From: an uncultured Alphaproteobacteria bacterium | Lineage (GTDB): Bacteria > Pseudomonadota > Alphaproteobacteria > Thalassobaculales > Thalassobaculaceae | Assembly: GCA_938028645.1 (NCBI GenBank) | Contig: CALIMD010000209.1 | Coordinates: forward strand, 1-5,400 | Length of the DNA: 5,400 nt | Direction: 5' to 3' | In this document: positions 1 to 5,347 of the stretch, one piece after another | Layout of the letters: every line of letters begins with the position of its first letter | How positions within the stretch are numbered: the stretch's first letter is position 1 | Notes under the pieces: model-generated | The model's database searches: none | Seen by the model: only the letters and a program-made list of their open reading frames with translations | What the model was told of the DNA's origin: nothing | Program-made: the position numbers and the translations under genes

Positions 1-154
1 GACAGAACATTACCAATGGTGGAGACAAAGATACTGAAGTAAACGAGTTGGCGGTTATACCATGAGGCATTTTATTTTCGAGGGTGGTTATGATTGTAAC
101 CCCTGTCGTAAACGTCCCCATAACATCTCGAAATTGTCTGGTATCAAGCGGCAT
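1..154 (-). CDS. Flavin reductase family protein, N-terminal part (cut by window edge)
   Basis: Fifty-one codons plus one base of a leftward gene that runs off the left edge. The visible protein begins MPLDTRQFRDVMGTFTTG and continues with VTIITT, then HGITANSFTSVSLSPPLVMF. This is the signature start of the flavin-reductase-like, FMN-binding split-barrel family (HpaC, RutF, NtaB and relatives): FR-x-(A/V)-(L/M)-G-x-(F/Y)-xTGV near residues 8-19, and the NSF-(T/S)-SVSL-x-PPL flavin-binding strand near residues 36-47. Members use NAD(P)H to reduce FMN or FAD, often for a partner monooxygenase. The ATG at 154-152 is supported by AGAGG at 165-161 on the minus strand, six bases upstream, and by the usual closeness of the FRD motif to the N-terminus. 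The gene is divergent from motA. The partner enzyme and substrate cannot be told; the family call is secure, although two thirds of the protein lies outside the window. Confidence 0.85.
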   Translation of the reverse strand, partial: MPLDTRQFRDVMGTFTTGVTIITTLENKMPHGITANSFTSVSLSPPLVMFC

Positions 155-160
155 TTCTTA

Positions 161-165
161 CCTCT
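161..165 (-). promoter_or_regulatory. Ribosome binding site of the flavin reductase gene
   Basis: AGAGG on the minus strand, followed by six bases (TAAGAA) and the ATG at 154. Spacing and sequence fit a normal Shine-Dalgarno site and decide the start codon of the edge gene. Confidence 0.6.
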
Positions 166-182
166 AAATTTTCAACTTGATG

Positions 183-250
183 AACTTACATCATCAAAAG
201 GTAACTAACAATCAACTTAATGCATGGGAGTTAGAGTTAGAGTAAACTTA
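183..250. repeat. Three phased AACTTA direct repeats (31-bp period)
   Basis: AACTTA occurs at 183-188, 214-219 and 245-250, exactly 31 bp apart, close to three helical turns, so all copies face the same side of the DNA. A related longer match, TCAACTTRATG, occurs at 172-182 and 212-222, 40 bp apart. The cluster lies between the divergent flavin reductase and motA genes, just upstream of a sigma54-like element. It could be a set of binding sites for a regulator of either gene. The motif is short and AT-rich, so chance is possible. Confidence 0.35.
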
Positions 251-261
251 ACATGATACAC

Positions 262-278
262 TTGGCCTCATTATTGCA
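262..278 (+). promoter_or_regulatory. Sigma54-like -24/-12 promoter upstream of motA
   Basis: The stretch reads TTGGC, seven bases, then TTGCA, placing GG (264-265) and GC (276-277) exactly ten bases apart as sigma54 (RpoN) requires. It matches the consensus YTGGC-N7-TTGCW. It lies about 145 bp ahead of the motA ATG and points toward it. Flagellar genes are often under sigma54 in proteobacteria, so the location makes sense. The match is short and no activator site is proven. A sigma70-like promoter also lies closer to motA. Confidence 0.4.
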
Positions 279-328
279 TCGCAATCGAGAATTTATCGCT
301 AAAGCCTCTTTGTTAACGTGCAAAAGCT

Positions 329-357
329 TTGCAAAATCGGGCGAATTAAGCGATAAT
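329..357 (+). promoter_or_regulatory. Sigma70-like promoter for motA
   Basis: TTGCAA (329-334) is followed, after a 17-bp spacer, by GATAAT (352-357). The -35 box matches the consensus at four of six bases and the -10 box at five of six. Transcription would begin near 364, giving a 5' leader of about 45 bases ahead of the motA ATG. It competes with the sigma54-like element further upstream; both may be used. Confidence 0.45.
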
Positions 358-392
358 ACTATAGATGATATTATGGATACTGTATCTTTAAA

Positions 393-406
393 CGATCGGG
401 AGATCG
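393..406 (+). promoter_or_regulatory. motA ribosome binding site inside a small hairpin
   Basis: GGGAG (398-402) lies seven bases before the motA ATG and is a good Shine-Dalgarno site. It sits in the loop and closing base of a short inverted repeat, CGATC (393-397) and GATCG (402-406), around the loop GGGA, which fits the stable GNRA tetraloop class. Folding would partly hide the site. A five-base-pair stem is weak, so any effect on translation is uncertain. Confidence 0.5.
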
Positions 407-409
407 ATA

Positions 410-1270
410 ATGTTCGTTATAATTGGCTGGGTGATAGTGATGGTATCCGTTTTTGGCGGCTACATGGCCATGGGTGGAAAATTGGGTCCATTATGGCAGC
501 CTTTTGAACTCGTTATCATAGGGGGTGCCGGAGTTGGCGCCTATATAGTTGCCAACCCAAAATTTGTACTTGGTCAATCTGGGCGGGCATTCAAGGCAGC
601 TATGAGAGGCCCCAAATATTCCAAGGAGGATTATTTAGAATTACTAGGGTTGATGTATGCAGTATTTAAGCTGGCCAAAACTAAAGGTATGTTGGCCATT
701 GAGTCCCATATTGAGCGACCTGAAGAAAGTGCATTATTTCAGGCATTTCCTAAGTTCTCGGCAGATCACCACGCCCTTGAGTTCTTTTGTGACTATTTAA
801 GAATGATGACACTAGGAACTGAAAACGCGCATGAATTAGCTGATCTACTAGACGAAGAATTAGAGACCCACCATGCTGAAGACGCGCAAATTGTCACAGC
901 ATATCAAACTATGGGCGATGGTTTCCCTGCATTGGGAATTGTTGCAGCTGTGTTAGGTGTTATCAAAACTATGAGTTCTATAACGGAGCCACCGGAAGTT
1001 TTAGGTAAACTGATTGGTGGCGCACTTGTCGGCACATTTTTAGGAATTTTCTTGGCGTACGGAATAGTTTCGCCTTTAGCAGTAAATATGAATAATGTGT
1101 TCACAGCGGATAGTAAATATTTGGCATGTATAAAAGCCGGATTATTGGCGCACGTAGCTGGATATGCCCCGGCAGTGTCCATTGAATTTGCAAGAAAAAC
1201 ACTTTTGTCAAAAGATAGGCCTTCGTTTTTCGAGGTAGAAGAAGCCGTAGCAGCGCTGCCTCCGGTATAA
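410..1270 (+). CDS. motA: Flagellar motor stator protein MotA
   Basis: Channel-forming stator subunit of the flagellar motor. With MotB it passes ions, most likely protons, through the inner membrane and pushes on FliG to generate torque. The 286-residue length fits the MotA family (295 in E. coli). Hydrophobic segments lie near residues 2-20 and 33-49 and again near 172-190 and 203-224, with a large cytoplasmic domain between the pairs. Numbering matches E. coli closely: Glu98, Pro173, Thr209 and Pro222 are all present, and Glu150, important in Sinorhizobium MotA, is also there. The FliG-contacting Arg90 of E. coli is Lys90 here, a conservative change. The C-terminal GYAPAVSIEFARKTL and RPSFFEVEE segments are typical. 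The start is fixed by GGGAG at 398-402 and by the family N-terminus MFVIIGWVIV. It is followed by motB after 91 bp. Confidence 0.97.
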   Translation: MFVIIGWVIVMVSVFGGYMAMGGKLGPLWQPFELVIIGGAGVGAYIVANPKFVLGQSGRAFKAAMRGPKYSKEDYLELLGLMYAVFKLAKTKGMLAIESHIERPEESALFQAFPKFSADHHALEFFCDYLRMMTLGTENAHELADLLDEELETHHAEDAQIVTAYQTMGDGFPALGIVAAVLGVIKTMSSITEPPEVLGKLIGGALVGTFLGIFLAYGIVSPLAVNMNNVFTADSKYLACIKAGLLAHVAGYAPAVSIEFARKTLLSKDRPSFFEVEEAVAALPPV

Positions 1271-1295
1271 TAATTGCATGGCTTTTTATTTAATC

Positions 1296-1329
1296 GCTGT
1301 CTATCGCATTTTATTTGCGAATTGACAGC
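1296..1329 (+). other. Stem-loop in the motA-motB spacer
   Basis: GCTGTC (1296-1301) pairs with GACAGC (1324-1329), and the inner TCGCA (1304-1308) pairs with TGCGA (1316-1320). Together they form an 11-bp stem with a 2x3 internal loop and a seven-base AT-rich apical loop. No T-run follows on either strand, so it is not an ordinary intrinsic terminator. It may stabilise or process the motAB transcript and so set the MotA:MotB ratio; that role is inferred. Confidence 0.55.
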
Positions 1330-1355
1330 TAACGCAACAACCGTTCATCCATGTT

Positions 1356-1360
1356 GGGAG
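1356..1360 (+). promoter_or_regulatory. Closely spaced Shine-Dalgarno site of motB
   Basis: GGGAG ends one base before the motB ATG at 1362, much closer than the usual five to nine bases. No in-frame ATG, GTG or TTG precedes 1362 before an upstream stop at 1323-1325. The next possible start is TTG at 1371, ten bases after the site. Initiation may be weak, or helped by ribosomes arriving from motA or from a four-codon ORF at 1351-1365. Confidence 0.4.
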
Positions 1361-1361
1361 C

Positions 1362-2432
1362 ATGACTTCTTTGGATAACCATGCTGAGATAATTATTAAA
1401 AAAGTCAAGAAGGGTGGCCATGGTGGTCATCACGGTGGGGCTTGGAAAGTTGCCTATGCTGACTTTGTAACAGCGATGATGGCGTTTTTCTTACTTCTTT
1501 GGTTACTTAACGCGACCACAGAAGAACAGAAAATGGGTATATCAAATTATTTTGATCCCACAGCTATTTCTCGATCAACACGAAGTGGTTCTGGTGGTTT
1601 GTTGGGAGGCACATCGATAACCCAACCTGGCGCGTTAAAATCGGCAGGATCCCCGCCGATGGTTAGCACACCTACCGTTGCCCGCCCTCAAGCAGAAGAG
1701 ACCGAGTCTGTTGAACCTGATTCCGATGACCCTGAAAACATTGAATCTCGCACCGGGAGCGATGAAGACGAAGAAGGCACGATTACCTCAGAACAGCTTG
1801 AGCAGTTGCTTCAACAGCAGGAAGTAGCCAACGAAGCAGCTCAATTTGCAGAAGCGGAAAAATTGATACGGAAAGCAATAGATGACTCTCAGGACGAGGA
1901 ACTAAAAGAGGCTGCAGAAGGGATGCAAATCGAGTCATCCAAAGAAGGCCTTCGAATTCAGTTGTTGGACCAGGAAAAAGTTGCTTTGTTTCCATTAGGA
2001 AGCGATGAAATGAATGAAAGAACAAGGAAATTACTTGAAAAAGTAGCAGAGATTATAAAAAAACTGCCCAATAAAATAAAAATTTCGGGGCACACAGACG
2101 CTACTCCTTTTGCTCCTGGGTCACTTAGAACAAATTGGGATTTATCAACAGAAAGAGCTAATGCTAGTCGAAGAGTACTTGGCGAATTCGGTGTTGGAGA
2201 GGAACGAATAGCACAAATAGTGGGAATGGCTGATAAAGACCCTATCGAACCAGATAATCCGCTGGCACCTGCAAATCGGCGAATAAGTATTGTCTTGCTC
2301 AGTGAAACAAAAAAAACTGGGGATGAACCTCCTACAGACGAAACAGCAACAGCCACTGAAACAAGTCTTCCTGCGCTAAAGAAGCAAAAAGAAACCCCCT
2401 TAATCAAGCCCCCCGCAAAAACAGACAGCTAG
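1362..2432 (+). CDS. motB: Flagellar motor stator protein MotB
   Basis: Stator subunit that anchors the MotA ring to peptidoglycan and carries the proton-binding residue. In order, the 356-residue protein has a Lys/Gly/His-rich cytoplasmic start (residues 13-26), then AWKVAYADFVTAMMAF leading into one transmembrane helix (about 29-50). Asp34 corresponds to the essential Asp32 of E. coli. A plug-like segment follows near 52-66. Next come a Gly/Ser/Pro stretch (70-110), a very acidic linker (111-140) and a Gln/Glu-rich, probably helical stretch (143-185). An OmpA-like peptidoglycan-binding domain spans about 190-315, with GHTDATPF (243-250), NWDLSTERANASR (258-270) and NRRISI (305-310). A 40-residue polar tail ends the protein. 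It is longer than E. coli MotB (308) because of the linker and tail. Helix residues suit a proton motor. The Gly/His-rich start is typical of alphaproteobacteria. The annotated ATG is the first available start, but its ribosome site is unusually close. Confidence 0.96.
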   Translation: MTSLDNHAEIIIKKVKKGGHGGHHGGAWKVAYADFVTAMMAFFLLLWLLNATTEEQKMGISNYFDPTAISRSTRSGSGGLLGGTSITQPGALKSAGSPPMVSTPTVARPQAEETESVEPDSDDPENIESRTGSDEDEEGTITSEQLEQLLQQQEVANEAAQFAEAEKLIRKAIDDSQDEELKEAAEGMQIESSKEGLRIQLLDQEKVALFPLGSDEMNERTRKLLEKVAEIIKKLPNKIKISGHTDATPFAPGSLRTNWDLSTERANASRRVLGEFGVGEERIAQIVGMADKDPIEPDNPLAPANRRISIVLLSETKKTGDEPPTDETATATETSLPALKKQKETPLIKPPAKTDS

Positions 2433-2516
2433 AATATCTCCAAGATTTATTTTCTCTTTTTAAGTCTTTGAAACCTAGGTTATTGTGTTTTGCCAGAAAC
2501 AAATGGTCCTAGTCTT

Positions 2517-2545
2517 TTGAGAAGTAACCTAATCGAGAGTAAAAT
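2517..2545 (+). promoter_or_regulatory. Strong sigma70-like promoter at the bpt start
   Basis: TTGAGA (2517-2522), a 17-bp spacer and TAAAAT (2540-2545) match both consensus hexamers at five of six bases. Transcription would begin near 2551-2553, on or beside the bpt ATG at 2551. If real, the message would be leaderless, which fits the lack of a well-spaced Shine-Dalgarno site there (only GAGAG at 2535-2539). Confidence 0.45.
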
Positions 2546-2550
2546 AAAAT

Positions 2551-3279
2551 ATGTTTGATGGAACTACCGCACTACCACTGATTTTTGTGCGGACTATGCC
2601 GATGTCATGCCCCTACATAAAAGGTCAAGTAGAACGGAGACTTGTAACTGATATTTCAACCGTAAGAGGCAGAAAGAGCCATGACCTTTTAGCAAACGCC
2701 GGTTTTCGAAGAACACAACATATAAGTTATAAGCCCGCTTGCCCAAACTGCAATGCATGCAAACCAATTCGCGTGAGAGTAGGAGACTTCAACTGGAAAA
2801 CTGGTTTCAGACGAATAAAAAATCGTAATAGAGACCTTATTAGTGAGTGGAAAGAACCCAAGGTTACCAAAGAACAGTTTACGCTTTTCCAAAAATATCA
2901 AGACTCGAGACACAATGGTGGTGATATGGGGCTTATGGATTTTGTCGATTTTGGGGAAATGGTAGAGCGTTCTCCCATAGAGACTAAACTATTAGAATAT
3001 AGAAAAGCGAGTTCTGGGGAGCTTGTGGCTGTTATGTTAGTCGACATTCAGAATAACGGCTTCTCCGCGGTCTATAGTTTCTTTGATGTCAGAGAACCTA
3101 ATCGAAGCCTTGGTACATTCTTAGTTCTGAGTTTGATATCAGAAGCAGTGGTCGATGGATTAGACTATATTTATCTGGGATACTGGATCGAAAATTCATC
3201 CAAAATGTCCTATAAAACAAGATTTAGTCCTGCGGAAATTTTGACCTCCGATGGCTGGATAACGCATATACGTCCGTAG
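2551..3279 (+). CDS. bpt: Aspartate/glutamate leucyltransferase (bacterial ATE homologue)
   Basis: Transfers leucine from Leu-tRNA to proteins whose N-terminal residue is Asp or Glu, making them N-degron substrates for ClpS/ClpAP; it acts in the cytosol. The 242-residue length is normal for Bpt. The N-terminal ATE domain has MSCPYIKGQVERR (residues 18-30, Cys20) and GFRRTQHISYKPAC followed by C-x2-C-x2-C (Cys64, Cys67, Cys70), the conserved cysteine cluster. The C-terminal ATE domain has YSFFDV (175-180), RSLGTFLVLSLI (185-196), YIYLGYWI (206-213) and KMSYKTRFSPAEI (218-230), all hallmark blocks. The first ATG is kept because PLIFVRT (9-15) aligns with the strand before the CPY motif in homologues; starting at Met16 or Met18 would remove it. 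Leucyl rather than arginyl specificity is inferred from the bacterial Bpt-type family. The gene lies 118 bp after motB with its own promoter candidate and meets the CoA-transferase gene tail to tail. Confidence 0.93.
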   Translation: MFDGTTALPLIFVRTMPMSCPYIKGQVERRLVTDISTVRGRKSHDLLANAGFRRTQHISYKPACPNCNACKPIRVRVGDFNWKTGFRRIKNRNRDLISEWKEPKVTKEQFTLFQKYQDSRHNGGDMGLMDFVDFGEMVERSPIETKLLEYRKASSGELVAVMLVDIQNNGFSAVYSFFDVREPNRSLGTFLVLSLISEAVVDGLDYIYLGYWIENSSKMSYKTRFSPAEILTSDGWITHIRP

Positions 3280-3307
3280 TAACACCTCAAATACATTCTC
3301 TTGTACT

Positions 3308-4717
3308 TTAATGCCAGCGTGCCTCATTAGAGCCAAGTGGTACTGACCCAGAACTCCAGTATGGTTGTGTTTCTGAGAAAATTTCGGGCGGTCTAACATG
3401 CTCAATAACGCCAAATGGCGAGTCATGTTTTTGTAACAAGCCAGATATTTCAGTCCTAGTGGGCTTTTTAGTCTCTAGGCCTTCTACCCGACCGAGGTCA
3501 TTAAACCATTTACCGGTCTGCGCTAGCGATACCCTAACCATCCAACTCCCGCCCTCTTCTACTCTCCTTTTTAACGCGATCATGGCACCAAATGCGGCTA
3601 AATATCCTGTCGCATGATCTAAAGCCTGACAAGGCAGAGGAAGAGGCCTATCCGCTCCAGCGTCAACCATTCCTTCATGAACAATTCCGGTAGCACTTTG
3701 AACGAGACTATCAAACCCCCGCCAAGAACTCCACGGTCCAACATGTCCATAAGCAGATAGGTTTACATAAATAATGCCCGGTCGTTTGGCTGCAACTTCC
3801 TCCGGTCCAAATCCATGTTTCGCAATAGCACCCGGCCGATACCCTTGAACAAATATATTGGCGTCGCAGAGCAGCTGGCCCAATTTATCATTATCTGTTG
3901 GATCTCTTAAATCTAAAAAAGTAGACTTTTTGCCTAATCCTGTGTCTATCACCAACGGCTCTAAAAATGGCAAATGTTTCGCGCCGACCCGCATTACGTT
4001 CGCGCCATAAGAGGCCAAGGTTCTCCCACAAACCGGTCCGGCGATAACTTTTGTGAGATCAAGAACGTTTACATTGGACAGTGGCTGCCGTCTGTCCAAT
4101 GGTAAAGGTTCAGGAGGAGCATCGCCAAGTTTTATAATTTCTATGACTGGCAAAGCGCTTATCGCTTTTGCATGTGCGTGCCCGGTCCACTCTTGAGCCG
4201 ACCTTACCAAGGCAACGCACAAACCTTTTTCTCGGCACGCAAACTCAAGCTCAGCACCGTTCCAACTTGCTACGGCTTCTTTTACAGAGCTCTCTTCATT
4301 TTCACATCCCAGTATTTCTAATATACCATCTCTTAAATGGGGATATTGGCAATGTAGTTGTATCCAATTGCCATCTTTATCGTTGAAATGACCGGAAGCT
4401 GGTGACCAGAAACTTTGCATGACGGCCTTGCTATCGACTTCCGTATAATGTTCACTGCAAAAAGCGATTGCGGCATCACGCATATTAAGGGTTATACACT
4501 GCTCACGGCCCGTCCTAGCTCTCCAAACTTCTAAAGCAGCCAACGATGCCGCACCAATCGCAACTGAAGCGGCGGTACCGATCTTAAAATTAGATGGAAG
4601 GATTGGATCAGTACCACTGAGATTAATATTATCCAGTGCATCTGCGTGACCGCCCACTAACGACCAAACCTCTGAAAGAGTTTTTAGAACACTACCATCT
4701 GATTCAGTTAAGCTCAT
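3308..4717 (-). CDS. CaiB/BaiF family III CoA-transferase, one-and-a-half-domain form
   Basis: Family III CoA-transferases move CoA between acyl groups through an enzyme-bound aspartyl thioester; relatives include formyl-CoA transferase, CaiB and the alpha-methylacyl-CoA racemases. The usual family N-terminus, PLSNVNVLDLTKVIAGPVCG, only appears at residues 212-231. It is followed by LASYGANVMRV (234-244), KSTFLDLRD (264-272), the substrate-loop region with GYRPGAIAKHG (292-302), YVNLSAYGHVGPW (317-329) and RGFDSLVQSATG (333-344). The probable catalytic Asp is Asp367, in CQALDHATGYLAAFGAM. Residues about 45-205 look like a second copy of only the later part of the domain: SVAIGAASLAALEVWRARTG resembles the region after Asp367, and residues 100-205 resemble the usual C-terminal part (SGHFNDKDGNWIQL, ALVRSAQEW). 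Such ~460-residue forms occur in proteobacteria and are not disrupted genes. The ribosome site is weak and no in-frame start precedes the ATG. Substrate unknown. Confidence 0.88.
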   Translation of the reverse strand: MSLTESDGSVLKTLSEVWSLVGGHADALDNINLSGTDPILPSNFKIGTAASVAIGAASLAALEVWRARTGREQCITLNMRDAAIAFCSEHYTEVDSKAVMQSFWSPASGHFNDKDGNWIQLHCQYPHLRDGILEILGCENEESSVKEAVASWNGAELEFACREKGLCVALVRSAQEWTGHAHAKAISALPVIEIIKLGDAPPEPLPLDRRQPLSNVNVLDLTKVIAGPVCGRTLASYGANVMRVGAKHLPFLEPLVIDTGLGKKSTFLDLRDPTDNDKLGQLLCDANIFVQGYRPGAIAKHGFGPEEVAAKRPGIIYVNLSAYGHVGPWSSWRGFDSLVQSATGIVHEGMVDAGADRPLPLPCQALDHATGYLAAFGAMIALKRRVEEGGSWMVRVSLAQTGKWFNDLGRVEGLETKKPTRTEISGLLQKHDSPFGVIEHVRPPEIFSETQPYWSSGSVPLGSNEARWH

Positions 4718-4740
4718 CGTTGGGCACCATCCACATTTCG

Positions 4741-4773
4741 CTAAAAATTTAACTAAAGACCATTTTAGTTAAA
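4741..4773 (-). terminator. AT-rich hairpin with T-run between cupin and CoA-transferase genes
   Basis: TTTAACTAAA (4748-4757) and TTTAGTTAAA (4764-4773) form a perfect 10-bp inverted repeat with a six-base loop. On the minus strand the stem is followed by five Ts (4747-4743), the layout of an intrinsic terminator, and it begins 26 bases after the cupin stop codon. The stem has only two G/C pairs... actually one per arm, so it would be a weak terminator. It also sits about 30-55 bp before the CoA-transferase ATG, so a dimeric regulator's operator is an alternative reading. Confidence 0.45.
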
Positions 4774-4798
4774 CGGCCTTTAGCTATAAGTTAGTTAT

Positions 4799-5212
4799 TT
4801 ATTCTGCAGCTTCGGCAGTCTCTGGCGCCTCAACTATGCGAGTTTTAAAATTGGCTGGTGAGACAATCTCTAGCACTTCAAAGTCCTTTGAGCACGCTAT
4901 CTCCCGATGTCTGATCCCAGGTCTTTGATTGATGCAATCGCCTTTTTCAATCCGACGGACACCTATACCCTCATACTCAAATTCAGCCCATCCATTTAAG
5001 ACCATTGCAAACTGAAAATCGCAGTCATGAACATGCCAATGCTGAACTTCATCGGCCATTTCCTTACCGTTAGCTTTAACAATATGAGCAACATAATCGC
5101 CCTTGGTCGCGTCTTTTATTCCTAAGTCACGATATTCGAAGATTTCTCTTAAGCCATCTGTCCAAACTGCATCTGACGCCTTGTTAAGTGAAAATTCCCA
5201 TCTCTCTGTCAT
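4799..5212 (-). CDS. Single-domain cupin protein
   Basis: Small cytosolic beta-barrel protein, 137 residues from the chosen start, with no signal peptide or membrane segment. Cupin motif 1 is seen in HWHVHDCDFQFAMVLNGW (residues 58-75), whose histidines (58, 60, 62) would hold a metal with Gln67 in the usual Glu/Gln position. Motif 2 is GDCINQRPGIRH (91-102), giving the last metal-binding His102. The rest of the barrel is short, and the C-terminus is an Ala/Glu-rich tail. The start is placed at ATG 5212 because AAGGGGG (5224-5218) pairs well with the 16S anti-Shine-Dalgarno, five bases upstream; a GTG at 5227 would put that site inside the gene. ATG 5215 is also possible. The gene lies upstream of, and in the same direction as, the CoA-transferase. 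Cupins of this size may be enzymes or small-molecule sensors; the function is unknown. Confidence 0.85.
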   Translation of the reverse strand: MTERWEFSLNKASDAVWTDGLREIFEYRDLGIKDATKGDYVAHIVKANGKEMADEVQHWHVHDCDFQFAMVLNGWAEFEYEGIGVRRIEKGDCINQRPGIRHREIACSKDFEVLEIVSPANFKTRIVEAPETAEAAE

Positions 5213-5217
5213 CATCT

Positions 5218-5224
5218 CCCCCTT
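5218..5224 (-). promoter_or_regulatory. Ribosome binding site deciding the cupin start
   Basis: AAGGGGG on the minus strand pairs along its length with the 16S anti-Shine-Dalgarno (one G-U pair). Five bases separate it from ATG 5212 and two from ATG 5215, while GTG 5227 lies upstream of it. It therefore argues for the shorter protein. Confidence 0.6.
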
Positions 5225-5295
5225 CACACTTTAAATAAAAAAACCTTGCTCGATGTAATAACCATAGCCAATTTTTGAGCGCCGTGGAATTCTTT

Positions 5296-5324
5296 TTTAT
5301 ATTTTCTATAATTTCGATTTCCAA
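5296..5324 (-). promoter_or_regulatory. Sigma70-like promoter for the cupin gene
   Basis: On the minus strand, TTGGAA (5324-5319), a 17-bp spacer and TATAAA (5301-5296) match the consensus at four and five of six bases. Transcription would begin near 5289, leaving a leader of about 75 bases before the cupin ATG. The region is AT-rich, so a chance match is possible. Confidence 0.4.
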
Positions 5325-5347
5325 CGATTACCTACAGATAATAGAAT

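Noticed and set aside
253..507. 84-codon plus-strand open frame overlapping the start of motA
   Set aside because: It has no good ribosome site, matches no family I recognise, contains the motA promoter candidates and runs out of frame into motA, whose own start is well supported.
904..1182. Minus-strand open frame inside motA
   Set aside because: It is antisense to the conserved transmembrane part of MotA and has no recognisable domain.
1322..1327. Perfect TTGACA -35 hexamer ahead of motB
   Set aside because: No acceptable -10 box lies 16-18 bp downstream, and the hexamer overlaps the 3' arm of the motA-motB stem-loop.
1958..2407. 149-codon minus-strand open frame
   Set aside because: It lies wholly inside motB, whose OmpA-like domain is well conserved; the translated opposite frame shows no family features.
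2433..2470. T-rich stretch after motB as a terminator
   Set aside because: The only hairpin before it is a four-base-pair ATCT/AGAT stem, too weak to support a call. The nearby AACCTAGGTT palindrome (2472-2481) has no loop and no following T-run.
3280..3307. Shared terminator between convergent bpt and CoA-transferase genes
   Set aside because: The 28-bp gap holds no inverted repeat or T-run on either strand.
5228..5275. Hairpin plus seven-T run in the cupin leader as an attenuator
   Set aside because: The only pairing found is four bases (GCTC/GAGC) around a loop of roughly 25 bases, which is not convincing.
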